Assembly (NCBI GenBank): GCA_902464345.1
Contig: CABQJA010000124.1
Span: forward strand, 1-6,764
Origin: an uncultured Clostridium sp.
GTDB taxonomy: Bacteria; Bacillota; Clostridia; Lachnospirales; Lachnospiraceae
Length of the DNA stretch: 6,764 nt
Direction of reading: 5' to 3'
This document shows positions 1 to 6,653 of the stretch, one piece after another. Every line of letters starts with the position of its first letter. Positions within the stretch are counted from its first letter, which is position 1. Below the pieces are notes generated by a model. The model worked only from the letters and a program-made list of their open reading frames with translations, did no database searches and was not told the DNA's origin. Both the position numbers and the translations under genes were made by a program.

Positions 1-1136
1 TAAATAATTATAATCATACGATCGGAGCCATCAGCGGCACGAAGCTTCCGTTGCTGGAAATCGCACTTCCGCTTGGTATTTCCTTTTATACATTCCAGAC
101 ATTATCCTATACGATCGATGTATACAGAAAAGAAGTAAAGGCACAACGAAACCCACTGCATCTGGCAACCTATGTCTGCCTGTTTCCGCAGTTGATCGCG
201 GGACCGATCGTGCGGTATCAGACGGTAGCAGAGGAGCTGGAAAACAGAAAGGAATCGGTTCCGGAATTTGCCGATGGTGTGCGGCGGTTTGTGATCGGAT
301 TTGGGAAAAAGGTACTGCTTGCAAATACAGCCGGCAGCGTGTTTGATCTGATCGGCAATATGCCGGATGCGCAGGTGTCGGTCGGACTGTACTGGCTATC
401 TGCAATCGCATTTACATTTCAGATATATTTTGATTTCAGCGGATATTCGGATATGGCGATCGGTCTTGGAAAAATGTTTGGGTTCCATTTCCTTGAGAAC
501 TTCAATTATCCGTATATATCAAAAAGTATTACGGACTTCTGGCGGCGCTGGCATATGTCATTAAGTACCTGGTTCCGGGATTATATTTACATTCCGCTTG
601 GCGGAAACCGGAAGGGCAGGGCAAGAACCTACTTAAATCTGCTGATCGTCTGGTTTCTGACCGGCTTCTGGCATGGGGCTGCATGGAATTTTATTCTCTG
701 GGGACTGTATTTCTTCATCCTGCTGATGATCGAGAAAGCGGGATTCGGAAAGGTACTGGAGAAGCTGCCGGCAGCGGTGCAGCATTTATATGCATTGTTC
801 TTCATTAATCTGAGCTGGGTGATCTTCTCATATGATGATCTGTCGAAGCTCGGTATTGTGATAAAAAGAATGTTTGGATTCGGCGGAATACCGGTCTGGA
901 ACTCCGACACCGGATATTACTGGCTGTCGTATCTGGCGGTATTTCTGATCATGGGAATTGCGGCGACTCCGTATCCGAAGCAGCTGGCGAAGAAATGCGC
1001 GGGCAAGATACCGGAGAAGGCGCGAACCGTGGTGGTATCTGTAGCAGAGCTGCTGGGCATCCTGCTTGTGATGCTGATGGCAACCGGCAGTCTGGCAAGT
1101 GACGCATTTAACCCGTTTTTATATTTCAGATTCTAG
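1..1136 (+). CDS. MBOAT family membrane O-acyltransferase (AlgI/DltB-like), 5'-truncated
   Basis: This is a polytopic membrane acyltransferase of the kind that passes acyl groups, usually acetyl, across the membrane to an exported glycan. The reading frame is open from base 3, so the gene starts outside the window; the TTG at 51 lies inside conserved sequence and is not the start. Visible family marks are PLGISFYTFQTLSY (about 69-110), FPQLIAGPIVRY (183-218), DFSGYSDMAIGLG (about 432-470), WRRWHMSLS followed by RDYIYIPLGGNR (about 540-611), and FWHG with the presumed catalytic histidine at 672-674. The C-terminus FNPFLYFRF is typical of the family. From family knowledge, full-length members have about 450-500 residues, so roughly 80-120 N-terminal residues are missing. 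The downstream DHHW gene follows after 11 bases, which supports a two-gene acylation unit. The glycan substrate and exact acyl group cannot be read from the sequence. Confidence 0.93.
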   Translation, partial: NNYNHTIGAISGTKLPLLEIALPLGISFYTFQTLSYTIDVYRKEVKAQRNPLHLATYVCLFPQLIAGPIVRYQTVAEELENRKESVPEFADGVRRFVIGFGKKVLLANTAGSVFDLIGNMPDAQVSVGLYWLSAIAFTFQIYFDFSGYSDMAIGLGKMFGFHFLENFNYPYISKSITDFWRRWHMSLSTWFRDYIYIPLGGNRKGRARTYLNLLIVWFLTGFWHGAAWNFILWGLYFFILLMIEKAGFGKVLEKLPAAVQHLYALFFINLSWVIFSYDDLSKLGIVIKRMFGFGGIPVWNSDTGYYWLSYLAVFLIMGIAATPYPKQLAKKCAGKIPEKARTVVVSVAELLGILLVMLMATGSLASDAFNPFLYFRF

Positions 1137-1140
1137 GAGG
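1134..1140 (+). promoter_or_regulatory. Ribosome binding site overlapping the MBOAT stop codon
   Basis: TAGGAGG contains the TAG stop of the acyltransferase gene and a near-perfect Shine-Dalgarno sequence 7 bases before the ATG at 1148. The overlap suggests tightly linked translation of the two genes from one mRNA. Confidence 0.85.
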
Positions 1141-1147
1141 AGAGCAT

Positions 1148-2254
1148 ATGAGAAATAAATTAGTCATAATTGTATTTTCAGGATTTCTTCTTGTGTTTGG
1201 ACTGGGGTATATTTTTTATCCGCAACGGGAATTCTCAGAAATGGAGAATCATTATCTGAGCATACGGCCTGATTTTACGTGGAAAAGCTATCTGAAAGGG
1301 GAGTTTACCACGGACTTTGACAGCTATACGGCAGATCAGATTCTTGGTAAGGACTGGTTCGTGAAGTCGAATGTGGCACTGAACCGGGCAGTCGGAATCT
1401 CGGAAATCAATCAGGTATTTATCGGGAAGGATGGCTATCTGATTCAGGATTATCAGAAGCCTGGAGATCAGTTGCAGAACAATCTGGAATATATCCGGGC
1501 GTTTGCGGAAAAGAATCCGGATGTACCGATGACGATGTTGCTGGCACCGAATGCCAGTGAGATCTATCCGGAAAAGCTGCCGGCGCTGGCAGAAACCTAT
1601 TCACAGGAGACGGTGATCGGCCAGGCGGAGGAGGTGCTTTCCGGCAGTGTGGAGGTTGTAGATCCGACGGAAATCTTAAAGCAGCATAAGGCAGAAGCTA
1701 TATACTATAAGACCGACCATCACTGGACGACGCTGGGAGCCTATTATGCATATGAAGAATTATGTGACAGTCTGTCACTGGAACCGGTTCCGTATGAGCA
1801 ATACAATCAGACTGTGCTGGAGCCGTTTTACGGATCTCTGTATTCCAAGGCACCGGTGTTTGATCAGGAGGCAGATCAGGTGAATTTGCTCACCAATCCG
1901 TCAGGTACCTATACCGTAGAATACGAAGAGGAAGCACGCAGCTCCGATACGATGTATGATATGTCCTATGCAGAGCGGAAGGATAAATATGCAGTATTTT
2001 TTGGAGGAAATTATCCGGTTGCTCGTATAAAAAGTAATGGTGTGAATACCGAAAAAGTATTGATCATTAAAGATTCTTATGCAAACAGTCTGGTACCGTT
2101 TCTGGCAGATCAATACCGGGAAATCCATATGCTGGATCTCAGGTATTATCATGAAAGTGTGAGCGAATATATTCGTGAGAATGGGATTGAACGGGTGATC
2201 TTTATAAACAATGTGGACTTTATTTCGACAGATAATAACTTTTTATGGTTATAG
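1148..2254 (+). CDS. DHHW family protein, AlgJ/AlgX-like partner of MBOAT acyltransferase
   Basis: This 368-residue protein probably sits outside the membrane on an N-terminal anchor (hydrophobic residues about 4-23) and helps transfer acyl groups to an exported polymer. The segment after the anchor (REFSEMENHYL, then KGEF and FDSY, about 27-60) matches the N-terminal pattern of DHHW and AlgJ/AlgX-like proteins. The name-giving motif is TDHHW at 189-193, within YYKTDHHWTTLGAYYAYEEL. A second conserved block, VLIIKDSYANSLVPFL (304-319), carries S310. By analogy with AlgX/AlgJ and other SGNH-like enzymes, D190, H192 and S310 would be the catalytic set; that assignment is inference. ATG 1148 has an excellent ribosome binding site. 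The TAG stop is followed by a promoter for the next operon, with no clear intrinsic terminator between. No partner glycosyltransferase is in view, so the substrate is open. Confidence 0.9.
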   Translation: MRNKLVIIVFSGFLLVFGLGYIFYPQREFSEMENHYLSIRPDFTWKSYLKGEFTTDFDSYTADQILGKDWFVKSNVALNRAVGISEINQVFIGKDGYLIQDYQKPGDQLQNNLEYIRAFAEKNPDVPMTMLLAPNASEIYPEKLPALAETYSQETVIGQAEEVLSGSVEVVDPTEILKQHKAEAIYYKTDHHWTTLGAYYAYEELCDSLSLEPVPYEQYNQTVLEPFYGSLYSKAPVFDQEADQVNLLTNPSGTYTVEYEEEARSSDTMYDMSYAERKDKYAVFFGGNYPVARIKSNGVNTEKVLIIKDSYANSLVPFLADQYREIHMLDLRYYHESVSEYIRENGIERVIFINNVDFISTDNNFLWL

Positions 2255-2256
2255 GC

Positions 2257-2286
2257 TTGAAAAATAGTAGTATTCTATGTCATAAT
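2257..2286 (+). promoter_or_regulatory. Sigma-A promoter with extended -10 for the phosphate operon
   Basis: A -35 box TTGAAA (2257-2262) is separated by 18 bases from a -10 box CATAAT (2281-2286); each box matches the consensus at 5 of 6 positions. A TG at 2278-2279 makes it an extended -10. Transcription should start near 2292-2294, giving an untranslated leader of about 90 bases before the ATG at 2384. The -35 begins 2 bases after the DHHW stop codon. Confidence 0.7.
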
Positions 2287-2292
2287 TTACAT

Positions 2293-2354
2293 GGACTTTA
2301 CGCAAAGGTGAATTTTAATTTACAGGTTAAGGTTACCATAATAACCGTAAGTCC
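2293..2354 (+). promoter_or_regulatory. Candidate structured 5' leader (three-stem fold) of the Na+/Pi cotransporter operon
   Basis: GGACTTTACG (2293-2302) pairs with CGTAAGTCC (2346-2354), giving 9 base pairs with one bulged T at 2299. Inside it two small hairpins can form: GTGAA/TTTAC (2308-2312 with 2319-2323, one G-U pair, loop TTTTAA) and GGTTA/TAACC (2331-2335 with 2342-2346, loop CCATAA). C2346 can belong to either the outer stem or the second hairpin. The outer stem begins at the predicted transcription start and ends 12 bases before the Shine-Dalgarno sequence (AGAGGAG, 2367-2373). Such a closed multi-stem leader resembles a riboswitch or protein-binding leader, but I match it to no known class. 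It could also be chance pairing in AT-rich DNA, or a DNA operator. Confidence 0.4.
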
Positions 2355-2383
2355 GAAAATCATATTAGAGGAGTCATATTGGA

Positions 2384-4153
2384 ATGAGCATTTTTAATGT
2401 ATTATCAATGATTGGCGGACTTGCATTATTTCTGTTTGGAATGCATGTAATGGGTGAGAGTCTGACCAAAGCATCCGGCGGCAGGCTGGAGAAGATTCTG
2501 GAAAAACTGACCTCAAATAAATTGCTGGCGGTTGTTCTGGGCGCGGGTGTGACTGCAATCATCCAGTCATCATCAGCTACAACCGTAATGGTAGTTGGGT
2601 TTGTTAATTCCGGGATCATGAAGCTGTCACAGGCGGTCGGTGTTATCATGGGTGCCAATGTAGGAACCACGATTACGGCATGGCTGTTAAGTCTGGTTGG
2701 CTTAGAAGGAGACAGTCTGATCGTCCAGTTGTTTAAGCCGGAGTCTTTTACTCCGATCCTGGCATTGTTTGGCGTTATTTTACTGATGTTTTCCAAAAAG
2801 GAAAAGAATCATGATATCGGTAGTATCCTGCTTGGATTTGCAGTTCTGATGTTTGGTATGTCGACCATGAGCGAGGCTGTAGAGCCTTTGGCGGATGTTC
2901 CGGAATTTACGGCAATCCTGACCACTTTTACGAATCCGGTCCTGGGTGTACTGGCAGGTACAGCACTGACTGCGATTATTCAGAGCTCCTCTGCATCGGT
3001 AGGTATTCTTCAGGCATTAAGTGTAACGGGTGTGATTGATTATCGTATGGCGCTGCCAATCATTATGGGTCAGAATATCGGAACCTGTATTACAGCGATG
3101 ATATCATCTATCGGTACGACAAAGAATGCAAGAAGAGCTGCCCTGATCCATCTGTATTTTAACATTATAGGAAGTACTGTATTTCTTGTATTGTTCTATA
3201 CGGCAAATGCATTTATGAAGTTTGCTTTCTTGGATGAACCGGCAAATGCACTTGGTATTGCAGTGATCCATAGTATTTATAATATATTTGCAACCTGTAT
3301 TCTGCTTCCGTTCTCAGACGGACTTGTGAAGTTAAGCTGTCTGACGATCCGGGATAGCGCAGAGGAAGCAAAGCTGAATGCGGCAGAATCCGACTTCCAG
3401 GTACTGGATGCAAGATTCCTGGATACACCGCCGATCGCAACCGCACAGTGTAAGAATGTCGCAGTGAAAATGGCAGAGATCTGTAAAAAAGCTTTATTCC
3501 AGGCCATGGATCTTTTGCGAAAATATGATGAAGATAAACTGCAGGAGGTATGCAGAATGGAGAGTCTGGTTGACCGGTATGAGGATGAGCTTGGAAATTA
3601 CCTGGTGAAGTTAAGCAGCCGGAGCCTGACAGAGAAGGATAGTCTGACAATTTCCATGCTCCTGCACTGTATTGGTGATTTTGAACGGATTTCCGATCAT
3701 GCAGTTAATATTGCGCAGTCAGCAAAAGAGATGTATGAAAAAGAGTTGAAATTCTCCAAAAAGGCAGAAGAAGAAATTATAATTTTTTCAGCTCTGATCC
3801 AGGAAATTGTATCAACATCCGTACAGGTATTTGAAACAGAGGATGTAAAGCTGGCCAAAGAAGTCGAACCGATGGAAGAGGTTGTGGACGGTCTGAATGA
3901 TGAGATCAAGAAACGACATATACGGCGGTTAAGAAAAGGAAAGTGTACGATTGAACTTGGATTTTCTTTATCCGATATTACTACGAATTACGAGCGGATC
4001 GCAGACCATTGCTCAAATATTGCAATCAGTCTGATCCAGATTCCGGATGATGCATATGCGTCTCATGAGTATGTGGAGAATCTGGAAAAGGGAGAAGATT
4101 CACAGTATCATGAAGCATTGGTAAAATATACAGAAAAATATATGTTGCCATAG
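2384..4153 (+). CDS. Na+/phosphate cotransporter with C-terminal PhoU domain (NptA/PNaS family)
   Basis: This 589-residue inner-membrane protein imports inorganic phosphate with sodium. The membrane part (about residues 1-312) has the two inverted repeats of the Na_Pi_cotrans family. Each carries the substrate-site QSSS motif: GVTAIIQSSSATT (QSSS 61-64) and ALTAIIQSSSASV (QSSS 200-203), each followed by a G-N-(V/I)-G-T segment (GANVGTTIT near 90-98, GQNIGTCIT near 229-237). About nine hydrophobic segments are visible. Residues about 350-560 form a cytoplasmic PhoU-like helical domain with two metal-binding-type motifs, FERISDHAVNIA (433-444) and YERIADHCSNIA (536-547). ATG 2384 follows AGAGGAG by 10 bases. 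It is the first gene of an operon with a response regulator and kinase. The PhoU part may gate transport or report phosphate flux; that is inference. Length and architecture are normal for bacterial members with a PhoU tail. Confidence 0.95.
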   Translation: MSIFNVLSMIGGLALFLFGMHVMGESLTKASGGRLEKILEKLTSNKLLAVVLGAGVTAIIQSSSATTVMVVGFVNSGIMKLSQAVGVIMGANVGTTITAWLLSLVGLEGDSLIVQLFKPESFTPILALFGVILLMFSKKEKNHDIGSILLGFAVLMFGMSTMSEAVEPLADVPEFTAILTTFTNPVLGVLAGTALTAIIQSSSASVGILQALSVTGVIDYRMALPIIMGQNIGTCITAMISSIGTTKNARRAALIHLYFNIIGSTVFLVLFYTANAFMKFAFLDEPANALGIAVIHSIYNIFATCILLPFSDGLVKLSCLTIRDSAEEAKLNAAESDFQVLDARFLDTPPIATAQCKNVAVKMAEICKKALFQAMDLLRKYDEDKLQEVCRMESLVDRYEDELGNYLVKLSSRSLTEKDSLTISMLLHCIGDFERISDHAVNIAQSAKEMYEKELKFSKKAEEEIIIFSALIQEIVSTSVQVFETEDVKLAKEVEPMEEVVDGLNDEIKKRHIRRLRKGKCTIELGFSLSDITTNYERIADHCSNIAISLIQIPDDAYASHEYVENLEKGEDSQYHEALVKYTEKYMLP

Positions 4154-4163
4154 AAGTTGAAGT

Positions 4164-4170
4164 TTGGAGG
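4164..4170 (+). promoter_or_regulatory. Ribosome binding site that fixes the response regulator start
   Basis: TTGGAGG lies 7 bases before ATG 4178. An upstream in-frame TTG at 4157 would place this site inside the coding region and add seven residues ahead of the conserved first strand of the receiver domain, so ATG 4178 is preferred. Confidence 0.85.
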
Positions 4171-4177
4171 CAGTAAA

Positions 4178-4849
4178 ATGGCATTGATTTATGTTGTGGA
4201 AGATGATCAGAATATTCGGGAGATAGAGCGTTTTGCATTGCAGAACAGTGGATATCATGTAGAGGAATTTGGGAACGCTAAGGAATTTTACAAGCGGATC
4301 GCAGATAAACTTCCGCAACTGATCCTTTTAGATATAATGCTTCCGGATGAAGACGGTCTGGCAATTATCAAGAAACTCCGCAGCATGTCAGAGACGAAAC
4401 GGGTTCCGGTAATTATGGTGACAGCCAAGACAACAGAACTGGATAAGGTAAAAGGCCTGGATTTAGGAGCGGATGATTATATTACAAAACCGTTTGGTGT
4501 TATGGAGCTGATCTCAAGAGTAAAAGCCGTATTGCGCAGAACCGGTGAGTCTGTGGAAGAACAGAATTTAACATTGGGAGAAGTTTCAATTGACTGTAAG
4601 AAGCATATGGTTACGGTAGGCGATGAAGTCTGTGAACTGACATTTAAGGAGTATGAGCTTCTGAAGCTGTTGATGATGAATGCCGGAATTGTTATGACCA
4701 GGGACGTGATCATGGAAAGAGTCTGGGGGATTGATTTTGAAGGAGAGTCCAGAACACTGGATATGCACATAAAGACGCTTCGACAAAAACTGAAGGATGC
4801 CGGTTCCAGGATAAAGACCATTCGTAATGTAGGTTATATTATGGAGTAA
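4178..4849 (+). CDS. phoP: OmpR/PhoB-family response regulator, probable PhoP/PhoB
   Basis: This 223-residue cytoplasmic transcription factor is activated by phosphorylation, presumably by the kinase encoded next. The receiver domain (about 1-120) has the acidic pocket E8-D9-D10, the phosphoacceptor D52 in LLDIMLPDEDG, the conserved T82 in VTAK and K104 in YITKPF. A winged-helix DNA-binding domain (about 128-222) shows the family pattern LTFKEYELLKLL, the segment VMTRDVIMERVWG, the recognition-helix region SRTLDMHIKTLRQKL, and the closing RNVGYIME. It begins 24 bases after the cotransporter stop and ends 6 bases before the kinase start. The Pho assignment rests mainly on its position between a phosphate transporter and a PhoR-like kinase; the sequence alone fits PhoB/PhoP but also other OmpR-family members. 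Likely targets include phosphate-uptake genes and perhaps its own operon, which is inference. Confidence 0.92.
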   Translation: MALIYVVEDDQNIREIERFALQNSGYHVEEFGNAKEFYKRIADKLPQLILLDIMLPDEDGLAIIKKLRSMSETKRVPVIMVTAKTTELDKVKGLDLGADDYITKPFGVMELISRVKAVLRRTGESVEEQNLTLGEVSIDCKKHMVTVGDEVCELTFKEYELLKLLMMNAGIVMTRDVIMERVWGIDFEGESRTLDMHIKTLRQKLKDAGSRIKTIRNVGYIME

Positions 4850-4855
4850 AGATGG

Positions 4856-6196
4856 ATGAAACGGAAAATCAATGCACAATATATTCTTCTGACAATCTGT
4901 GCTATATTGCTGACACTGTCAGCAACTACGTTTGTATACTATAGAGCTGTGCGAGCGGAGATCATGGACAGTCTGAAAAGCTATGCGCATGTTCTGCAGG
5001 GAAGCATCGAACAGGAAGTGTATGACTCGGAAGCGACAGAGAATGCCCGAAAAGATGAAATCCGGATTACCGTAATTGGAGAGGATGGAACAGTTTTATA
5101 TGATAGTCAGGTAGATAGCAGAGAACTGGAAAATCATGATGATAGACCGGAGGTAAAGGCGGCGCTTCTAAATGGTGAAGGGAAGTGTATCCGGCGTTCG
5201 GATACGTTGAATCAGAGTATCTTTTACTATGCACTTAGGATGCAGAACGGTGAGATTCTGCGTGTGGCCAAAGAATCAAGGAGTGTCTGGAATCTATTGC
5301 AGGAAACAATTCTGCCGATTTCTATTCTGGTAGTCATCTTGATCGGAATCAGTATTTTATTATCTAATTTGTTGACGAGAAGTATTATAAAACCGATCGA
5401 AGAATTGGCCCGGCATCTGGATGCACCGCAGAAATCATCCGAATATAAAGAATTAACACCATTTGTAACAACGATACAGAAACAACATGAGGATATTATT
5501 AAGGCTGCGAGAATGCGGCAGGATTTTACAGCAAATGTATCCCATGAGCTGAAGACACCACTGACTTCCATTTCGGGCTATTCAGAGCTGATTGAAAATG
5601 GAATGGCAACGGAGGAGGATGCCAAGCGGTTTGCCGGAGAGATTCATAAAAATGCCAAGCGACTGCTTACATTGATCAATGACATCCTTCGATTGTCGGA
5701 ACTGGATGTTTCGGAAGAGAATCATGCATCCGTAGCGTATGAAACGGTAGATTTAGAGTCCGTAGCAAAAAACTGCATCCATATGCTGGAGTTAAATGCA
5801 CAAAAGCAGGAGGTGACAGTTGAACTGGATAGTGAGCCGTGTGTGATACAGGCAAATAAACAGATGATGGAGGAACTGATCTACAATCTGTGTGATAATG
5901 CGATCCGATATAATAACCGTGGAGGAAAGGTTCTGGTCCGGGTACATGAGATAGAGGAGACCGGGAATGTGGAGCTTGTGGTAAAAGATAACGGAATCGG
6001 GATTCCGAAAGAACATCAGGATCGGATCTTTGAACGATTTTACCGGGTAGATAAAAGCCGGTCAAAATCAACCGGAGGAACCGGCCTTGGGCTGGCAATC
6101 GTAAAGCACATTGTCAGCCAGCACCGGGCAGAAATGACATTAGAAAGTGAAAGTGGTGCAGGTACCACAATCCGTATCCTGTTTAAAGAACATTAG
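4856..6196 (+). CDS. phoR: PhoR-like membrane sensor histidine kinase
   Basis: This 446-residue kinase should phosphorylate the regulator encoded just upstream. TM1 is about residues 8-28 and TM2 about 150-172. The roughly 120 residues between them form an extracytoplasmic PAS-like sensor with IRITVIGEDGTVLYDS (69-84) and ENHDDRPEV (92-100), a pattern known from PhoR/PnpS-type kinases. A short HAMP-like linker follows. The HisKA helix has H230 in FTANVSHELKTPLTSI. The ATPase domain has the N box (N344, N348 in YNLCDNAIRYN), DNGIGIP (378-384), FERFYR (392-397) and GGTGLGLAIVK (407-417). All catalytic boxes are intact. Only about 50 residues lie between TM2 and the HisKA helix, so there is no cytoplasmic PAS domain. 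ATG 4856 uses GGAG (4843-4846) inside the end of the regulator gene. The Pho role is inferred from architecture and neighbours. Confidence 0.93.
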   Translation: MKRKINAQYILLTICAILLTLSATTFVYYRAVRAEIMDSLKSYAHVLQGSIEQEVYDSEATENARKDEIRITVIGEDGTVLYDSQVDSRELENHDDRPEVKAALLNGEGKCIRRSDTLNQSIFYYALRMQNGEILRVAKESRSVWNLLQETILPISILVVILIGISILLSNLLTRSIIKPIEELARHLDAPQKSSEYKELTPFVTTIQKQHEDIIKAARMRQDFTANVSHELKTPLTSISGYSELIENGMATEEDAKRFAGEIHKNAKRLLTLINDILRLSELDVSEENHASVAYETVDLESVAKNCIHMLELNAQKQEVTVELDSEPCVIQANKQMMEELIYNLCDNAIRYNNRGGKVLVRVHEIEETGNVELVVKDNGIGIPKEHQDRIFERFYRVDKSRSKSTGGTGLGLAIVKHIVSQHRAEMTLESESGAGTTIRILFKEH

Positions 6197-6198
6197 GT

Positions 6199-6531
6199 CT
6201 AAAGATCATTAAAAGCGGCATCATCGAGCATTTCATCGAAGGTGTCCGCAACACGGTCGAACTCATCTTCATCTGTAATTTCAATCAGATTCAGTTCATC
6301 GCCATCTTTTGTATATGCATATAGAAGAATCTCATCCTCAGATAAGCCTTCTACCTCTTCCAATGGAAGCAGGGCAACATAATCCTTATCATCAAGCGGA
6401 AAACTTGCGATGATTCCACATTCTACTTCACAGTCATCCAGATAAATAGTGATGGTATCTTCAGCCTCCTGATCAAGATACAGACTGCCGTCAGAGACAT
6501 TTGTTTTATTATTTACAGATTTGTCATTCAT
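6199..6531 (-). CDS. DUF1292 family protein (YrzB-like), highly acidic
   Basis: This is a 110-residue soluble protein of unknown function. The core TITIYLDDCEVECGIIASF, then KDYVALLPLEE, then EILLYAYTKDGDELNLIEI and a closing DEFDRVADTFDEM fits the DUF1292 family found across Firmicutes. It is extremely acidic: I count 34 Asp/Glu against 5 Lys/Arg. The first 25 or so residues are polar, asparagine-rich and probably disordered. ATG at 6531-6529 has an AGAAAGGG ribosome binding site (6547-6540) 8 bases upstream and a good promoter before that. Relatives often sit beside ireB and ruvX near alaS; none of these is visible here, so this copy appears to stand alone and may be a paralogue. It converges on the kinase gene with only 2 bases between stop codons. 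No function can be assigned from the sequence. Confidence 0.9.
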   Translation of the reverse strand: MNDKSVNNKTNVSDGSLYLDQEAEDTITIYLDDCEVECGIIASFPLDDKDYVALLPLEEVEGLSEDEILLYAYTKDGDELNLIEITDEDEFDRVADTFDEMLDDAAFNDL

Positions 6532-6567
6532 AATATAATCCCTTTCTGATTTGTTATCGGTGAATTA

Positions 6568-6596
6568 AATATACTAAAAAACCATAGAAATGGCAA
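6568..6596 (-). promoter_or_regulatory. Sigma-A promoter for the DUF1292 gene
   Basis: Read on the minus strand, TTGCCA (6596-6591) and TATATT (6573-6568) are separated by exactly 17 bases, each matching consensus at 5 of 6 positions. Transcription should start near 6561, leaving a leader of about 30 bases before the start codon. The upstream edge lies 20 bases from the -35 of the divergent plus-strand promoter. Confidence 0.7.
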
Positions 6597-6616
6597 CAAT
6601 AAAGACGATATTTTGC

Positions 6617-6644
6617 TTGACTTTATACGGTTTTTGTCTAAAAT
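6617..6644 (+). promoter_or_regulatory. Sigma-A promoter for the gene entering at the right edge
   Basis: TTGACT (6617-6622) and TAAAAT (6639-6644) are separated by 16 bases, each 5 of 6 to consensus. Transcription should start near 6650-6652 and run into the leader of the GTG-started gene at 6710. Confidence 0.65.
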
Positions 6645-6653
6645 GAAAAGAGT

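Noticed and set aside
51..53. TTG as the start of the MBOAT gene
   Set aside because: The frame is open back to base 3 and the residues around it belong to the conserved MBOAT core, with no ribosome binding site before it; the true start is left of the window.
31..411. Minus-strand open frame of 126 codons opposite the MBOAT gene
   Set aside because: Its residues show no family pattern while the opposite strand encodes conserved MBOAT motifs; it is a shadow of that gene, like the other long antisense frames within the coding regions.
2255..2292. Intrinsic terminator after the DHHW gene
   Set aside because: No GC-rich hairpin followed by a T run is present; the segment is AT-rich and better explained as a promoter.
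2301..2341. Resemblance to a c-di-GMP-I (GEMM) riboswitch: CGCAAAG plus a downstream GGTTACC
   Set aside because: The leader is too short, and the GNRA tetraloop stem and tetraloop receptor arrangement of that class are missing; the short matches look accidental.
4157..4159. TTG as the start of the response regulator
   Set aside because: It would add seven residues before the conserved first strand and put the TTGGAGG ribosome site inside the gene; ATG 4178 fits better.
4852..4854. ATG just before the kinase start
   Set aside because: It is in a different frame from the kinase and does not encode the conserved protein; ATG 4856 is in frame.
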